Assembly: GCF_035046485.1 (NCBI RefSeq)
Contig: NC_085138.1
Coordinates: 45,729,464 to 45,793,463, forward strand
DNA from: Aedes albopictus
Taxonomy: Eukaryota; Arthropoda; Insecta; Diptera; Culicidae
DNA: 64,000 bases
Reading direction: 5' to 3'
The first letter of the stretch is position 1. Every line of letters begins with the position of its first letter. The notes below the pieces were generated by a model. That model did not search any database. It was not told the DNA's origin and saw nothing but the letters and a program-made list of their open reading frames with translations. Below are positions 9,076 through 19,795 of the stretch, in pieces. The position numbers were made by a program, and so were the translations under genes.

Positions 9076-12000
9076 GGAGATTCCCAAGAAACTTCTGGAG
9101 CAATTACCTAGGAACTCCTGAAGGTATTCTAAGGAACTCCTAAAGCAATTCCCGAAGAAATTCTGGAACAATTCTTGAGGAACTCCTGGAGCAATTACCG
9201 AGGAACTTCTGGAGGAATTGGAGGATTCCGAGGAAAACTTGAGGGAATTCCCAAGGAACTCCTGATGATGTTTCCTGAGATCTCCTGGAGGAATTCTCGA
9301 GGAACTTCTGAAGAAGTTCCCGAGGAACTCCCGAAGGAAATTCCAAAAAAATCTTGAAGGAATTTCAAAAAAAAAAAAACATGGAGGAATTTTCTCCAGA
9401 GGAACTTCTGAAGAAATTCCCGAAGAACTCTTGAAGAAATTTCCAAGAAATTCCTGGAGCAATTTGTGGAGAAATCCCTGAGGAGCTACTGGAGCAATTC
9501 AAGAGAAACTGCTGAAGGAATTCCTGAGGAACTTCTCAAGGAATTCTCGAGGAACTTCTGAAGGAATTCCCGAGGAACTTCAGAAGGAATTCCCGAAGAA
9601 CTTCAGGAAGTATTCCCGAGGAACTCCTGGAAGAATTAGCGAAGAGCTCTTTGAGGAATTCCCGAGGAACTTCTAAAGGAATTTCAGAGGAACTTCTGAA
9701 GAAATTCCCGGAGGAACTCCTGAAAGAATTCCCAAGGAACTCCTGGAGGAATTCCCGAGGAGCTCTTGGAGGCATGTTAGAAGAGCTTTTGAAGGAATTA
9801 GATAAGAACTTCAGGATGAATTCCCGAGGAAGTCCTGGAGGAATTTCTGAGGAACTCTTGGAGAAGTTGCCGAGGAACTCTTAGTTGAATTTCCAAGGAA
9901 CTAGTGGAGGAATTCCCGAGGAACTCTTGGACGAATGTCAGGAGAGCTCTTGGAGGAATTCTTGAAGAACTTCAGGAAGAATTCCCAAGGAACTCTTAGA
10001 GAAATTCCCGAGGAACTCTTGAAAGAATTCCCGAGGAACTCCTTGAGGAGTTCAGATGAACACCAGGAGGAATTCCCGAAGAACTTCAGGAAGTATTCCC
10101 GAGAAACTCCTGGAGGAATATCCGAGGAACTTGAAAAGGAATTCTCGAGGGACTCCTGAAAGGATTAGCGATAAACTCTTTGAATTCCCGAGGAATTCCT
10201 AAAGGAATTTCAGAGGCACTTCTGAAGAAATTCCCAAAGAACTCCTGAAGGAATTTTCAAGAAATTCCTGGCGGAATTTCTGGAGAAACCCCTGAGGAGC
10301 TGCTGAAGCAATTCCCGAGGAACTCCACGAGGAATTTCCGAGGGACTTCTGAAGCAATTCCCGATGAGTTTCTGGAAATATTCCTGAGGAATTGCTGGAA
10401 GAATTTCTGAGGAACTCCTGGTTGTATTTTCAAGGAACTGCTGGAGGGATTCCCGAGGAACTCCTGAAGGAATTCCCGAGGAACTTCAGAAGAAATTCCC
10501 GAGGAGCTCTTGGAGGAATGCTAGGAGAGCTCTTGGAGGAATTCCCTAAGAACTTCAGGATGAATTCCCGAGGAAGTCCTGGAGGAATTTCTGAGGAACT
10601 CTTGGAGAAGTTGCCGAGGAACTCCTGGTTGAATTTCCAAGGAACTGCTGGAGGAATTCCCAAGACACTCCTGAAGGAATTCCCGAGTAACTCTTGGAGG
10701 AATGTTAGAAGAGCTCTTGGAGGAATTCTCTAAGAACTTCAGGAAGAATTCCCGAGGAACTCTTGGAGGAACTCTCGAGAAACTTTTGATGAAAAAATCC
10801 TAGGAACTCCTGGATGAATTCTCGAGGAAATTCTTGATACATTCCTGAGAAGCTCCCGAAAAAAAAATTCTGGGAATTCCAGGAGGAATTCAAAAGGAAC
10901 TTTTCTGTGAACTCATGCAGGATTTCCGCGGAATCTTTGAGGAGCTTCTGGAGCAATTCGTTATAAACTCCAGAAGCAATTCCCTTGGAACTTCTAAAGG
11001 AATTGGAACTTGGAACTGATGGAAGAATTTCTGAGGAATTCTTGGAAGAATTCCCAAGGAACTTCAGGAGAAATTCCCGAGGAACTTCAGAAATTGCTGT
11101 TGAAAGAATTCTCAATTAACTGTTGGAGGAATTTCAGAGGCACTCTTGAAGGAATTTTCGAGGAGCTCCTGGAGAAAAGAAATCCCATGAACTCTTCGAT
11201 GAATCCTCGAGGAAATTCTGAATACATTCCTGAGGAACTTCAGAGGAGTACCCGAGAAACTCTTGGTGAAAAATTCCTAGGAACTCCTAAATGAATACTC
11301 GAGGAAATTCTTGAGAAATTCTTGAGGAGCTCCCGAAGAAACTCCTGGAGAAATTCCCGAAGAAATGCTGCAAATATTTTTGGGGACCTCCTGGAGCAAT
11401 TCTCCAGGAACTGATGAAGGAATTCCCGAGGAGCTTCAGGAAGAATTCCCTACGAACTCTTTGAGGAATTCCCGAGGAACTCTTAGAGGAATTTCAGAGG
11501 AACTCCTACAGAAATTTCAGAGGAACTCCTACAGCAATTCCCAATGAACTCCTGGAGGAAATCCCGAGGAACTCCTGGAGGAATTCTCGAGGAACTTCTG
11601 AAGATATAACCGACGAACTCCTGGAAGAATCCTCGAAGAACTCCCCGAGAAATATCTAAGGAACTCCTGGAAGAATTCTCGAGGAACTTCTGGAGATATT
11701 CCCCAAAACTCCTGCAGATATTTCTGGAGAAATTCTTGAGGATCTTCTGAAGGAATTTCATAGAAATTTCTTGAAGGAATTTCCGAGGAACTCGTGGATG
11801 AATTTTCGACGAAATTCTTGAGGATCCCGAAGAAATTTCCAAGGAACTCCTAGAGAAATTTTCGAGGAACTTCTGAAGATATAACCGAAAAACTCCTGCA
11901 GATATTTCTGGGGAACACCTGAAGAAATTCTCGGGGAACTCCTGCAGCAATTTCCGGGGAACTCCTGCAGCAATTTCCGGGGAACTCCAGGAGTAATTCC

Positions 12001-15000
12001 CGATGGACTCCTAGAGGAATGCCCGAGGAACTTCTGGAGGAATTTCAGAGGAACCCTGGAGAACAATTCCCGGCGAAATGTCCAAGGAACTCCTGGAGGA
12101 ATTCCGATGAACTCCAGGAGAAATTTCCTGGAAACTTCTGCAAATATTTCCGAAGAACTCCTACAGATATTTCCGGGGAGCTCCTGAAGGAATTATATAG
12201 GAATTTCTGAAGATATTCCCAAAGACCTTCTGAAGGAATTTCTAAGAAACTCGTGGATGAATACCTGGGAAAGTCTTAGAGGAGTTCCAGAGGAATTCCT
12301 TGAAGAATTCGCGAGGAACTCCTTGGGGGAATTTCCTTCGAGCTAGTAGAGGAATATCCGAGGAACTCCTGGAGATATTTCCGAGGAATTCCAGGAACAA
12401 TTCCAGATTAGCTCCTGGAGCAACTGCCGAGGAACTTTTGGAGAAATTCCCGAGGAACTTTCAGAGGAATTCAGAGGAACACCAGGAGGAATTCCCGAGG
12501 TACACCTGGTAGAATTCAGGAGGAACTCCTGGATGAATCCTCGAAGAAATTCCCGAGGAACTTCTGGAGATATTCCCGAAAAACTCCTGCAGATGTTTCT
12601 GGGGAACTCCTGGAGAAATTCTCGAGGAAATTCTTGAAAAAATCTCCAGGAACTCCTGAAAAAATGTCCAAGGAACTTTTGGAGAAATTCCCGAGGATCT
12701 TCTGGAAGAATTTCTGAGAAACTCTTGGAGGAATTTCCGAGGAACTCCTGGATGAATCCTCGAGGAAATTCTTGATGAACTTTCGGTGAAATTTCCAAGG
12801 ATTTCCTAGAGTAGCCGAGGAACTTCTGGAAATATAATCAAAAACTCCTGCAGATAGGGGAACTTACGTATTTTCGGCAGTTTTATTCCCTTCCTCATGG
12901 TTTTTTTTAAACCTTTTGGACCCAGAATTGGTCCCAAATCCTTCCCAACCAAGCTGAACTATATGGCCAAGTTTCAGGTAATTTGGCCGACAAAAACAAC
13001 AAACAAACCTGCCGATAATACACTTTGACACCCTATTTCTGGGGAACTCCTGGAAGAATCCTCGAGGAACTCCTTGAAGAATTCCCGATGAACTCCTAGA
13101 GGAATTTCCGAGGAACACCGGAGGAATTTCAGAACTCCTAGAGAAAAAAATCCGGGGAAGTCCTGGAAGAATCCTCGAGGAAATTCTTGAGAAATTCCTG
13201 AGGAACTCTTGGAAAAAATTTCCAAGGAACTCCTGGAGGAATTTCCGAGGAACTCCTGGAGGAATTTGCAGGAAACTCCTGGAGCAATTCGCAAGAAATT
13301 TCTTAGGAACTGCAGGAGAAATTCCAGAGGAATTTCTGGATGAATTCCTGGAGAAATTACCGAGGAACTCGTGGTAGAATTCACAAGGACCTACTGGAGG
13401 AATTCCTGGAGCAATTGCCAGAAAATTTCGAGGAATTTAAGGAGTAATTTCCGAGGAACTCTTTAAAAAATTCCCGAGGAAATTCTGGATCAATTCCTAG
13501 GAACTCCTGGAGGAATTACAGAGCAACTCCTGGTAGAATTCACGAGGAACTCCTGGACAAATTTCCAGAGACTTCCTGGAGAAATTAACGAGGAACTTCT
13601 GGAGATATTCCAGAGGAACTCCTGAAGGAGTTTCCAAGAACTCCTTGAAGGAATTTCTGGAGGAATCCCCAAGGAGCTTTTAGAGCAGTGCCCGAGGAAC
13701 TCTAGGAGGAATTCCTGAATCAATTCCCGAGGAAATTCTGGAGATATTCCTGAGGAACTGCAGGAGGAATTTTCGAGGAACTCTTGGAAGAATTCAGAGG
13801 AACACCGGGAGGAATTCCCGGGGAACTTCAGGAGGAGTTCCAGAGAAACTCCTGAAGGAATTTCAGAGGAACTCTTGAAGTTATTTTCGAGGAACTCTCG
13901 GAGGAATTTTCGAGGAACTCCTAGATGAATCCTCGAGGAAATTCTTGATGAAATTACGGAGAAATTTCCATGGAACTCCTGGAGGAATTCCCGAGGATCT
14001 TCTGGAGGAATTTCATAGGTACTCTTGGAGAAATTTCCGAGGAATTCCAGAATAAATCCTCAAGGTAATTCTTGAGGAAATTTCAGAGAAATTTCCAAGG
14101 AACTTCTGGAGATATTCCCGAAGAGCTTCTGAAGCAATTCCGGAGGAGGAATTTCCGAGGAGCTCCTGGAGCAACTTGGAAATGCTGGAAGAAATTCTGA
14201 GGAACACCTGAATTCCCGAAGAACTCCCAAAGGGTTTGCAGAGGAACTGCAGGAGGAATTTCGGAGGAACGCCTGCAGATATTTCCGGGGAACTCATGGA
14301 GGAATTTCAGAGGCATTTCTGAACATATTCCCGAGGAACTTCCGGAGAAATTTCTGAGGAATCCGTAGATGAATACCCGGGGAACTCTAGGAGGAATTCT
14401 CAAGAAATGGAAAAATTCGCGAGGAATTCCTTGGAGAAATTCCTAGGCATTTTTGGAGATATTTCCGGGGAACTCCGGGAGGAATTCCCGTGGAACTTCT
14501 AGAGGAACTCCCGCTAAACTCCTGAAATGATTTCCGAGGAACTCCTGGAGGAATTTCCGAAAAAACTTATCGATAAAAACCCGAGGAACTTCTGGAAATT
14601 CTGGAGGAATTCTCGAGGAACACCTGAAGGAATTCTCGAGTAACTTAGGTAGAAATTTTCGTGGAACTCCTAGGAGAATTTTGGGAAAATTATATATACT
14701 ATGGATATCTTGCAGGGGTTTTGCATAAATACTTAAGGATTTGGGGTAGTACGTAGTACTGATGGAGATTTTCGGAATAACTGTGATAAAATTCCGAGAG
14801 AAATCTTAAATACATTTTCATTTAAATTCCAGATGGATTCTACCCTAAATTCGAATGAATTATAGGTGATCGTCTATGAGAATTCTCATTGAACTCCTTG
14901 AAGTATTCCTGAAGAAGCCATGGAGAAATTCCAAGGAAACTCTAGAAACAATTCACTGGGATCATGTGATTTGAATGAATTTCCGTGTAACTGCGGAAGG

Positions 15001-15575
15001 AGTTCCTGAGGAACTGCTGGAGAGATTCCCGGGGAACGAGGAATTTTCGGGAAATTATTGAAGATAATTCACGGGTACGTCCTGGGAGGGATTTCCAAGA
15101 AGCTCTTGTATTGTTTTCTTTGGAACTGCCGGAAGGATTTCCCGGGGAACTTCATCGGGGAAGCATCGTCGGCAAAATTCTGGTTGAATTCCTAGGCAAA
15201 TCTTAGAAGAATTTCTGTGAAACTTCTCGGAGAGTTCTAAGGGAAACCCCCGAGGAATGTCCGAAATGCTGTATGAATTTCTGAGAAACTTCTGGAGGAA
15301 TTTTCAGAAAATTCCTGGAGGGAAGGTCCGGTGCAAATATGGAGGGAACCTCAAAAATAAATCCAGAAACTTCTTGGAAAGATTCTCACATGGATACTGG
15401 AGGTATTCTTGTGAAACTGTTGGAGGGATTTCCCTTAAATTTCTGGAGAACCCCTGGAGGGATTCCAGCGGAACTGCTGGAGAAAATTTGCTGAAAAATT
15501 CTGGAGGAATTTCCGTGGAACAGCTAGAGAGGTTTCTGAAGAACTAGAGGAATTTCCGTGGAACTCATGGAACTA
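9076..15575 (+). repeat. 23-bp satellite, main block
   Basis: Tandem copies of a unit close to GAATTCCCGAGGAACTCCTG plus GAG (23 bp; successive GAATTC starts at 9541, 9564 and 9587). The unit contains an EcoRI site. Copies are 75-95% alike by eye and decay after about 14640. Orientation is opposite to 7973-9075. Because 23 is not a multiple of three, one reading frame passes through all three phases and gives a 23-residue peptide period. The many ORFs of 60-150 codons here are therefore spurious. A MITE interrupts the array at 12857-13033. Confidence 0.9.
12857..13033 (+). mobile_element. 177-bp MITE (GGGGAACTTACG family) inserted at TA in the satellite, copy 1
   Basis: Begins GGGGAACTTACGTATTTTCG and ends GATAATACACTTTGACACCC. 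Imperfect TIRs meet at TTTCGGCAG and CTGCCGATAA. TA lies on both sides (12855-12856 and 13034-13035). Removing the element and one TA restores CTGCAGATATTTCTGG, a normal satellite sequence found intact at about 11723 and 11897. A second copy is at 36391-36583. Confidence 0.85.
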
Positions 15576-16144
15576 CCGGGAAAACTGGGGACGTTACGCC
15601 AAGAAAAAGTTTGTTTTTGTTCGAACTGAGTAACATGCCAAAGCTCAGATATCCATATAAGTAATTGCTGCGATAAACACGCGCGATTTCTGTAAGATCA
15701 TACTTAGGCTGTTGTAGTTTGACTCAGGGCACAATTCTAGGATGATTTCGGCATGGAAGTGTCCTTGACTTCCTTGAGCATAGAGTGTCTTTGTGCTACC
15801 TACTCTGAACCTATCCAATATAGGTATGAATGCAAATTAGGCAAATTGAAAAAAAAAAATCATTCAAATCTAACAAGTTCACAATAATTTTGAAACAAAA
15901 AATGTCGTGAAAAGAACAACCATGGAAAGCAGAACTCTAATATGTTCTGATCTGATCTAATATGTTACTGCGGACATGTTTTTAGAACACTGAGCTGATC
16001 GAACACTCTGCCCTAGAGAGGATTTTGAGCCAGATAAAAGAAAAAAAAAATATCTTGACTCTAATCACCTCCTACCAACCAGCACACTGAGAATAGTATT
16101 AAACGTATCGACTTATACACTTTTCTACCAGTGATAAAATCACT
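15576..16144 (+). other. Degenerate Feilai-like SINE pieces, no gene
   Basis: GACTTCCTTGAGCATAGAGT near 15767 and AGAACACTGAGCTGATCGAA near 15986 match words of the intact SINE at 18163-18445, in the same order and strand but separated and mutated. GGACGTTACGCCAA, the SINE 3' end, occurs at about 15589. No supported coding region. Confidence 0.45.
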
Positions 16145-16654
16145 TTGAAATGTACCATTTACCTGCAAAGCATATCGCCTTCCGAAGAATTTGCCATCAT
16201 CCATACTCTCGCCAACGTATTTATCAATCCCGAAAAATCAAGACCTGGGGGACATCACGCACACTGCGCCGCCACAGGCAACGATTGTCGATTAGGACGC
16301 GTAATGTTGGAATATTTACAATCGGCATTCTGGGTATCGGTATTCCTTCTTAGAGGGCATCACAAATTTGGTTTCCTTTTCCGTTGCCGAACTTTGGCCG
16401 GCACTACGGTCGTCAAATTGCTGCGGATCCAGCAGCGCCCTTGGGGATCATACTTGCGCGGAGGTGAAACAGACTCTAAGCCGGTTCAACGAAGGTGGTG
16501 TTTTCGGTCCGACTGCTCCGTATGTCTGGTCCGGGGATGTTTTGCCATGATGGCCAGATCATCGTTTGCCAGCATCAAATCGGATCAAGTCGGGGAGGCG
16601 ATGCGAAAAATCACCGATACCGGGAAAGACTCGACGTGGCTGGGTCTATATTAG
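16145..16654 (+). CDS. Unassigned ORF of 169 codons, possibly a pseudogene or exon
   Basis: ATG to TAG frame with a higher GC content than its surroundings. The protein starts MKCTIYLQSISPSEEF and ends DTGKDSTWLGLY. I recognise no domain. Overlapping open stretches in the other two plus frames (16150-16353 and 16368-16550) have equally plausible composition, so the true coding frame may change along the region. That would fit an old frameshifted gene copy. No clear splice sites, promoter or poly(A) signal was identified. It lies between SINE remnants and a MITE, a repeat-rich setting that lowers the chance of a functional gene. Confidence 0.25.
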   Translation: MKCTIYLQSISPSEEFAIIHTLANVFINPEKSRPGGHHAHCAATGNDCRLGRVMLEYLQSAFWVSVFLLRGHHKFGFLFRCRTLAGTTVVKLLRIQQRPWGSYLRGGETDSKPVQRRWCFRSDCSVCLVRGCFAMMARSSFASIKSDQVGEAMRKITDTGKDSTWLGLY

Positions 16655-16799
16655 CAAAAATAAATATATAAATATTAAAGGAGAGTGAAAATTAAGTTTT
16701 TATTAGAAACTACTCACCATAATCAAGGGAATTATCAAAAAAACAGAGCACTTGAACAAACAACTTTAATTAAGCAAGATGGCTTCGCTTCGCTCGTTT
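16655..16799. other. No gene seen
   Basis: AT-rich spacer with no supported feature. Confidence 0.3.
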
Positions 16800-17125
16800 T
16801 GCTTGCGCCGAACGATCAAAACAATCGATACAGTGTTGCGCGACAATATCGCACATGAGGGGATGCGATATGGCATCGAGTTTGTGTAATTGTACACAAC
16901 CTCATCGCAACCACTTGGTTGCAGCTGTTTCTGTGTAATATTCACATTCTTTCAATGTGAATATTACACAGAAACGATGCTAAGAGAAATTGATATTTGG
17001 TTTTTGTGTAATTTGAGCTAAGATGTACATTACCATCGAGCCGATGTAATTTTGCATACGAAAATCGCGAGTACATCGCATATTTTACATAATTGCAACA
17101 ATTACATCGAGGCATATTACATTAT
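16800..17125. mobile_element. ATTACATCG-family MITE-like element with a perfect 22-bp hairpin
   Basis: Repeated GATGTAATT / ATTACATCG words, related to those flanking the hAT element at 5433-6369. Near the centre is an exact inverted repeat with 22-bp arms (16927-16948 and 16954-16975), 5-nt loop, core TGTGTAATATTCACATT. Outer limits are approximate and no target duplication was established. Confidence 0.5.
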
Positions 17126-17414
17126 TTTTAACTGTGAACCTTCCTTGGCCGTTGCCAAAGAGGATATCGTTCCAAGCGAAGACCGCAAATATCCGGTTTC
17201 ATTCAACGTTTGAGATTGGGATGTATTCTGTAGTGGCGCCTGTGTCTTAGCGGCGTTCAGGCTGCTATGTGACCATTTTTTTCGTTCCGATCGCCGCTTG
17301 TAACCTCACACCAGTAATGAACCATGGTTCTGCAGATAATGTTCATGTTTTGACAGCAAAATTTTGAGATTAGGTTACAAAATAAAACCGATCATGTTGG
17401 TCCGAGCAGGTATG
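17126..17414. other. No gene seen
   Basis: Mixed-composition sequence without a supported frame or repeat structure. Confidence 0.3.
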
Positions 17415-17796
17415 ACCATATTGCCCCGTAGAGACTAGTTTCGGAAAATTCTTGTTTTATTGTAATTTCAGTTTCGAAAAAATGCGCACTTGCTCACAAA
17501 CTGCTCAGTAATAGTAGGAGTATCAACTGTAATGGAATATTTACCTGGGAAGTTGGGAGTCATCTGTTAAAAGCTTATTTTGGAGTTTTAAATCTTATAT
17601 GATTTTTGCGTTCGTAGCAAAAAATTACATTTTCATTAATATTTGCATTTCAGAATCGAATTTTGGTACGGTTTTTACAGTGTGACATGATTGAAGCACT
17701 CTATAAAAGATCCTAAGCCTTTGAACAGAACAAAACTTGATAATAAGGCCAAATTTAGGGTGGCTCATATTGCCCCGTATGGTCATATTGCCCCTA
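17415..17796 (-). repeat. Second copy of the GGGGCAATATG repeat family
   Basis: On the plus strand CATATTGCCCC occurs at 17417-17427, 17766-17776 and 17784-17794. GGTGGCTCATATTGCCCC (17759-17776) is the exact complement of the motif at 4876-4893. The paired motifs lie 18-22 bp apart in both copies, so the end structure is conserved. Confidence 0.5.
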
Positions 17797-18146
17797 CTAC
17801 CCCTATCACATGTCTGTCTGGGGTATAACCAAGCGAGCCGCATCATAAAACCCCAATCCAATTCGAACAATCATGACCTACCACAATATAATAGGGCCCG
17901 CGATTATAAACGTAGAGCAGAGCGGCAGTGTTTATCAGCATAACGAAGCAAAAGCTATGCGGCTGAGGGGCTCGACTGACTTTGAGCAGCATGATAAAAT
18001 AAACAATCTGAAGCGACACCCGATGGAAACCATACCAATAGCCTAGCAGATCGGCAGCATTCTAAATGTAATCAAAATCCATCATTGAACTTGATCTTGA
18101 AAATTAGGCCAGCTGAGCATCGGGATCGTGCAAAATATGAATGGTA
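17797..18146. other. No gene seen
   Basis: Non-repetitive-looking sequence without a supported ORF, up to the SINE target site. Confidence 0.3.
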
Positions 18147-18162
18147 GATCTAATTCTGTACA

Positions 18163-18445
18163 GGGGCCCATATAGCCGAGGCGGTAAACGCACGGGTATT
18201 CAGCATGACCATGCTGAGGGTGACGGGTTCGATTCCCGGTCGGTCCAGGATCTTTTCGTAAAGGAAATTTCCTTGACTTCCTTGGGCATAGAGTATCTTC
18301 GTGCCTGCCACACGATATACACATGCAAAATGGTCATTGGCAGAGGAAGCTCTCAGTTAATAACTGTGGAAGTGCTCATAGAACACTAAGCTGAGAAGCA
18401 GGCTTTGTCCCAGTGAGGACGTTACGCCAAAAAGAGGAGAGAGAG
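18163..18445 (+). mobile_element. Feilai-like tRNA-derived SINE, intact, with 16-bp target duplication
   Basis: The head is tRNA-like: an A-box-like TAGCCGAGGCGGTAAACG (about 18172-18189) and a B box GGTTCGATTCC (about 18226-18236) form an internal Pol III promoter. A tRNA-unrelated body follows, ending GACGTTACGCCAA and a purine-rich GAGGAGAGAGAG tail. GATCTAATTCTGTACA flanks it exactly at 18147-18162 and 18446-18461, a 16-bp duplication typical of LINE-mediated retroposition. The perfect duplication points to a recent insertion. The family name is from recognition of the sequence style, not a search. Confidence 0.88.
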
Positions 18446-18461
18446 GATCTAATTCTGTACA

Positions 18462-18689
18462 AATACAATCAAACCATGTAGCTAGAGAGATTGCTCAAAT
18501 TCAGGAAAATTCTCTCTTCGGAGAAGAAAATATTTCTCCTGTGAAAACACGAAAAACCATGTACCCGCGAAAGATCATTCTAGAAATCTGGCCGCTCATA
18601 TATTCATGTTAAAACACGTACTGAAAGTGTAAATGTGTAGATCGTAACGAGAGCCGCTATTTCATCATCCTTTCAGGAAAGATCATGTG
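18462..18689. other. No gene seen
   Basis: AT-rich flank. It may be the U3 part of the LTR-like fragment that follows. Confidence 0.25.
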
Positions 18690-18800
18690 TAATTTTTGGT
18701 AGGCCCTGCGGCTATAAAAGAGGAAGATCAATAAAGACGACAGTCAGTTTTGTTTTTGGACTCCACATTGGATACCTCCCGGATAAGTATTTTGCTACTC
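18690..18800 (+). promoter_or_regulatory. LTR-like promoter fragment
   Basis: TATAAAAG at 18713-18720 is followed 9 bp later by AATAAA at 18730-18735 and a CAGTCAGTTTTGTTTTTGG initiator-like stretch, the order expected in an insect LTR (TATA, start site, polyadenylation). No matching second LTR or clear TG...CA ends were found, so this may be a fragment or an unrelated promoter. Confidence 0.3.
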
Positions 18801-19330
18801 AAATTCCTTTGATCCTGAACTTGCACTTGCGAAGCTTAAATTATTCTGATCACTTGATTGGATAATTCAATCCTTCAAAAGTGTTGATACTTAGAATCGT
18901 GGAAGTCAAAATCATTGGGTCGGTCAAACTTTTTCTCACTCTGGTACGCCAAGGTTCCGAATGCGAGTAACGTTGGCATGAGTCTAGAAAGGCCTAAATC
19001 CTATCACACACGATTTGGACGTTCGATTTTAACTATTCTCCTTCTTGAACCACCCTACCCTGCGTGAGTAGTATCGGTGTTCGAAAGTAACGCGTTCCGT
19101 CTAGTCTGTTGGTTGGCACACACGGAATGTAATACCGTATCCCTTCGCAACGGTACCGTGAAACGATTGTGGGTTTCGTCATCCTGAACATCGTCGATTC
19201 ATCATCGCGATAGCTGTGGACAAGAGTGCTGCTGGATTCAGTAAGTATTTGGTCTAGTCCCACCGCAAGAGGAACACCACACCCCGATCGTGCTGCAAAT
19301 TGGAAGATTGCGCCCCGGTGCCAACGCCAA
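18801..19330. other. Unassigned, probably degraded retroelement interior
   Basis: Moderately GC-rich with only short frames, the longest 108 codons on the minus strand. It ends where copia pol sequence becomes recognisable. Confidence 0.3.
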
Positions 19331-19426
19331 CAATCAACGAACGACCAGCAAGCTGACATTTTTACACAGGCGCTAGATTCGGCTCGATTTCAATACCTCC
19401 GGACGATGATCGGTGTCTCCAATTGA
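19331..19426 (+). pseudogene. copia pol: extreme C-terminus
   Basis: The frame reads STNDQQADIFTQALDSARFQ and on to LRTMIGVSN before a TGA at 19424-19426. DQxADIFTxxLxxxxFxxLRxxxG is the standard end of Ty1/copia polyproteins. Only this last piece is present; sequence upstream is not recognisable pol. The segment complements the truncated RNase H ending at 4454. Confidence 0.75.
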
Positions 19427-19433
19427 GAGGGGG
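19425..19433 (+). promoter_or_regulatory. Polypurine tract of a copia element
   Basis: GAGAGGGGG directly follows the pol stop and directly precedes TGTTGTGAACC, the expected place for the plus-strand primer of reverse transcription. Confidence 0.7.
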
Positions 19434-19795
19434 TGTTGTGAACCTAGCAATTGGATCACAGCAACCCATAGTTTTAAAGTAGAGTTAAGAAGTTTTCTTT
19501 TACTTGTCATTCTTTATTGCACTAACGACCCTAACCTCAAAACGACTGACAATTCTCAGGTCATTTTGACAGATGTAACATGAGCATGAAAAGGACGACA
19601 ACAAGATCGATAAAGTAGAATATATGATCCGTCTTTTTCGTTCATGTGTGTGGTCTGTCAAAATGACCTGCATGCACCTCATGAGAATTGTCAAACATTT
19701 CCATGGCTAGCTTTGTTGGTGTAATGAAGAATTCCCTATAAAACCTTCGATCAAGCAACACGTTATTCTTTCAAACCAAGTCCTACTAACGGTTT
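19434..19795 (+). repeat. 3' LTR of the copia element (start certain, end approximate)
   Basis: Starts TGTTGTGAACC immediately after the polypurine tract. A MITE (19510-19731) interrupts it. After the MITE a TATAAAA at 19738-19744 looks like the LTR promoter. I could not find a matching 5' LTR or a clean CA end in the window, so the right limit is a guess, placed just before satellite-like sequence begins. Confidence 0.5.
19510..19731. mobile_element. Fully palindromic MITE of about 222 bp inside the copia LTR
   Basis: TTCTTTATTGCACTAAC (19510-19526) is nearly inverted at 19715-19731. GTCATTTTGACAG (19560-19572) is exactly inverted at 19655-19667. GACAATTCTC pairs with GAGAATTGTC, and CATGAGCATGAAAAGGACG pairs roughly with CGTCTTTTTCGTTCATG. 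Nearly the whole element can fold on itself. Non-coding. Confidence 0.65.

Noticed and set aside
8192..13723. Ser/Glu/Arg-rich ORFs of 60-198 codons
   Set aside because: Products of the 23-bp satellite, which lacks stops in all frames; no independent coding evidence.
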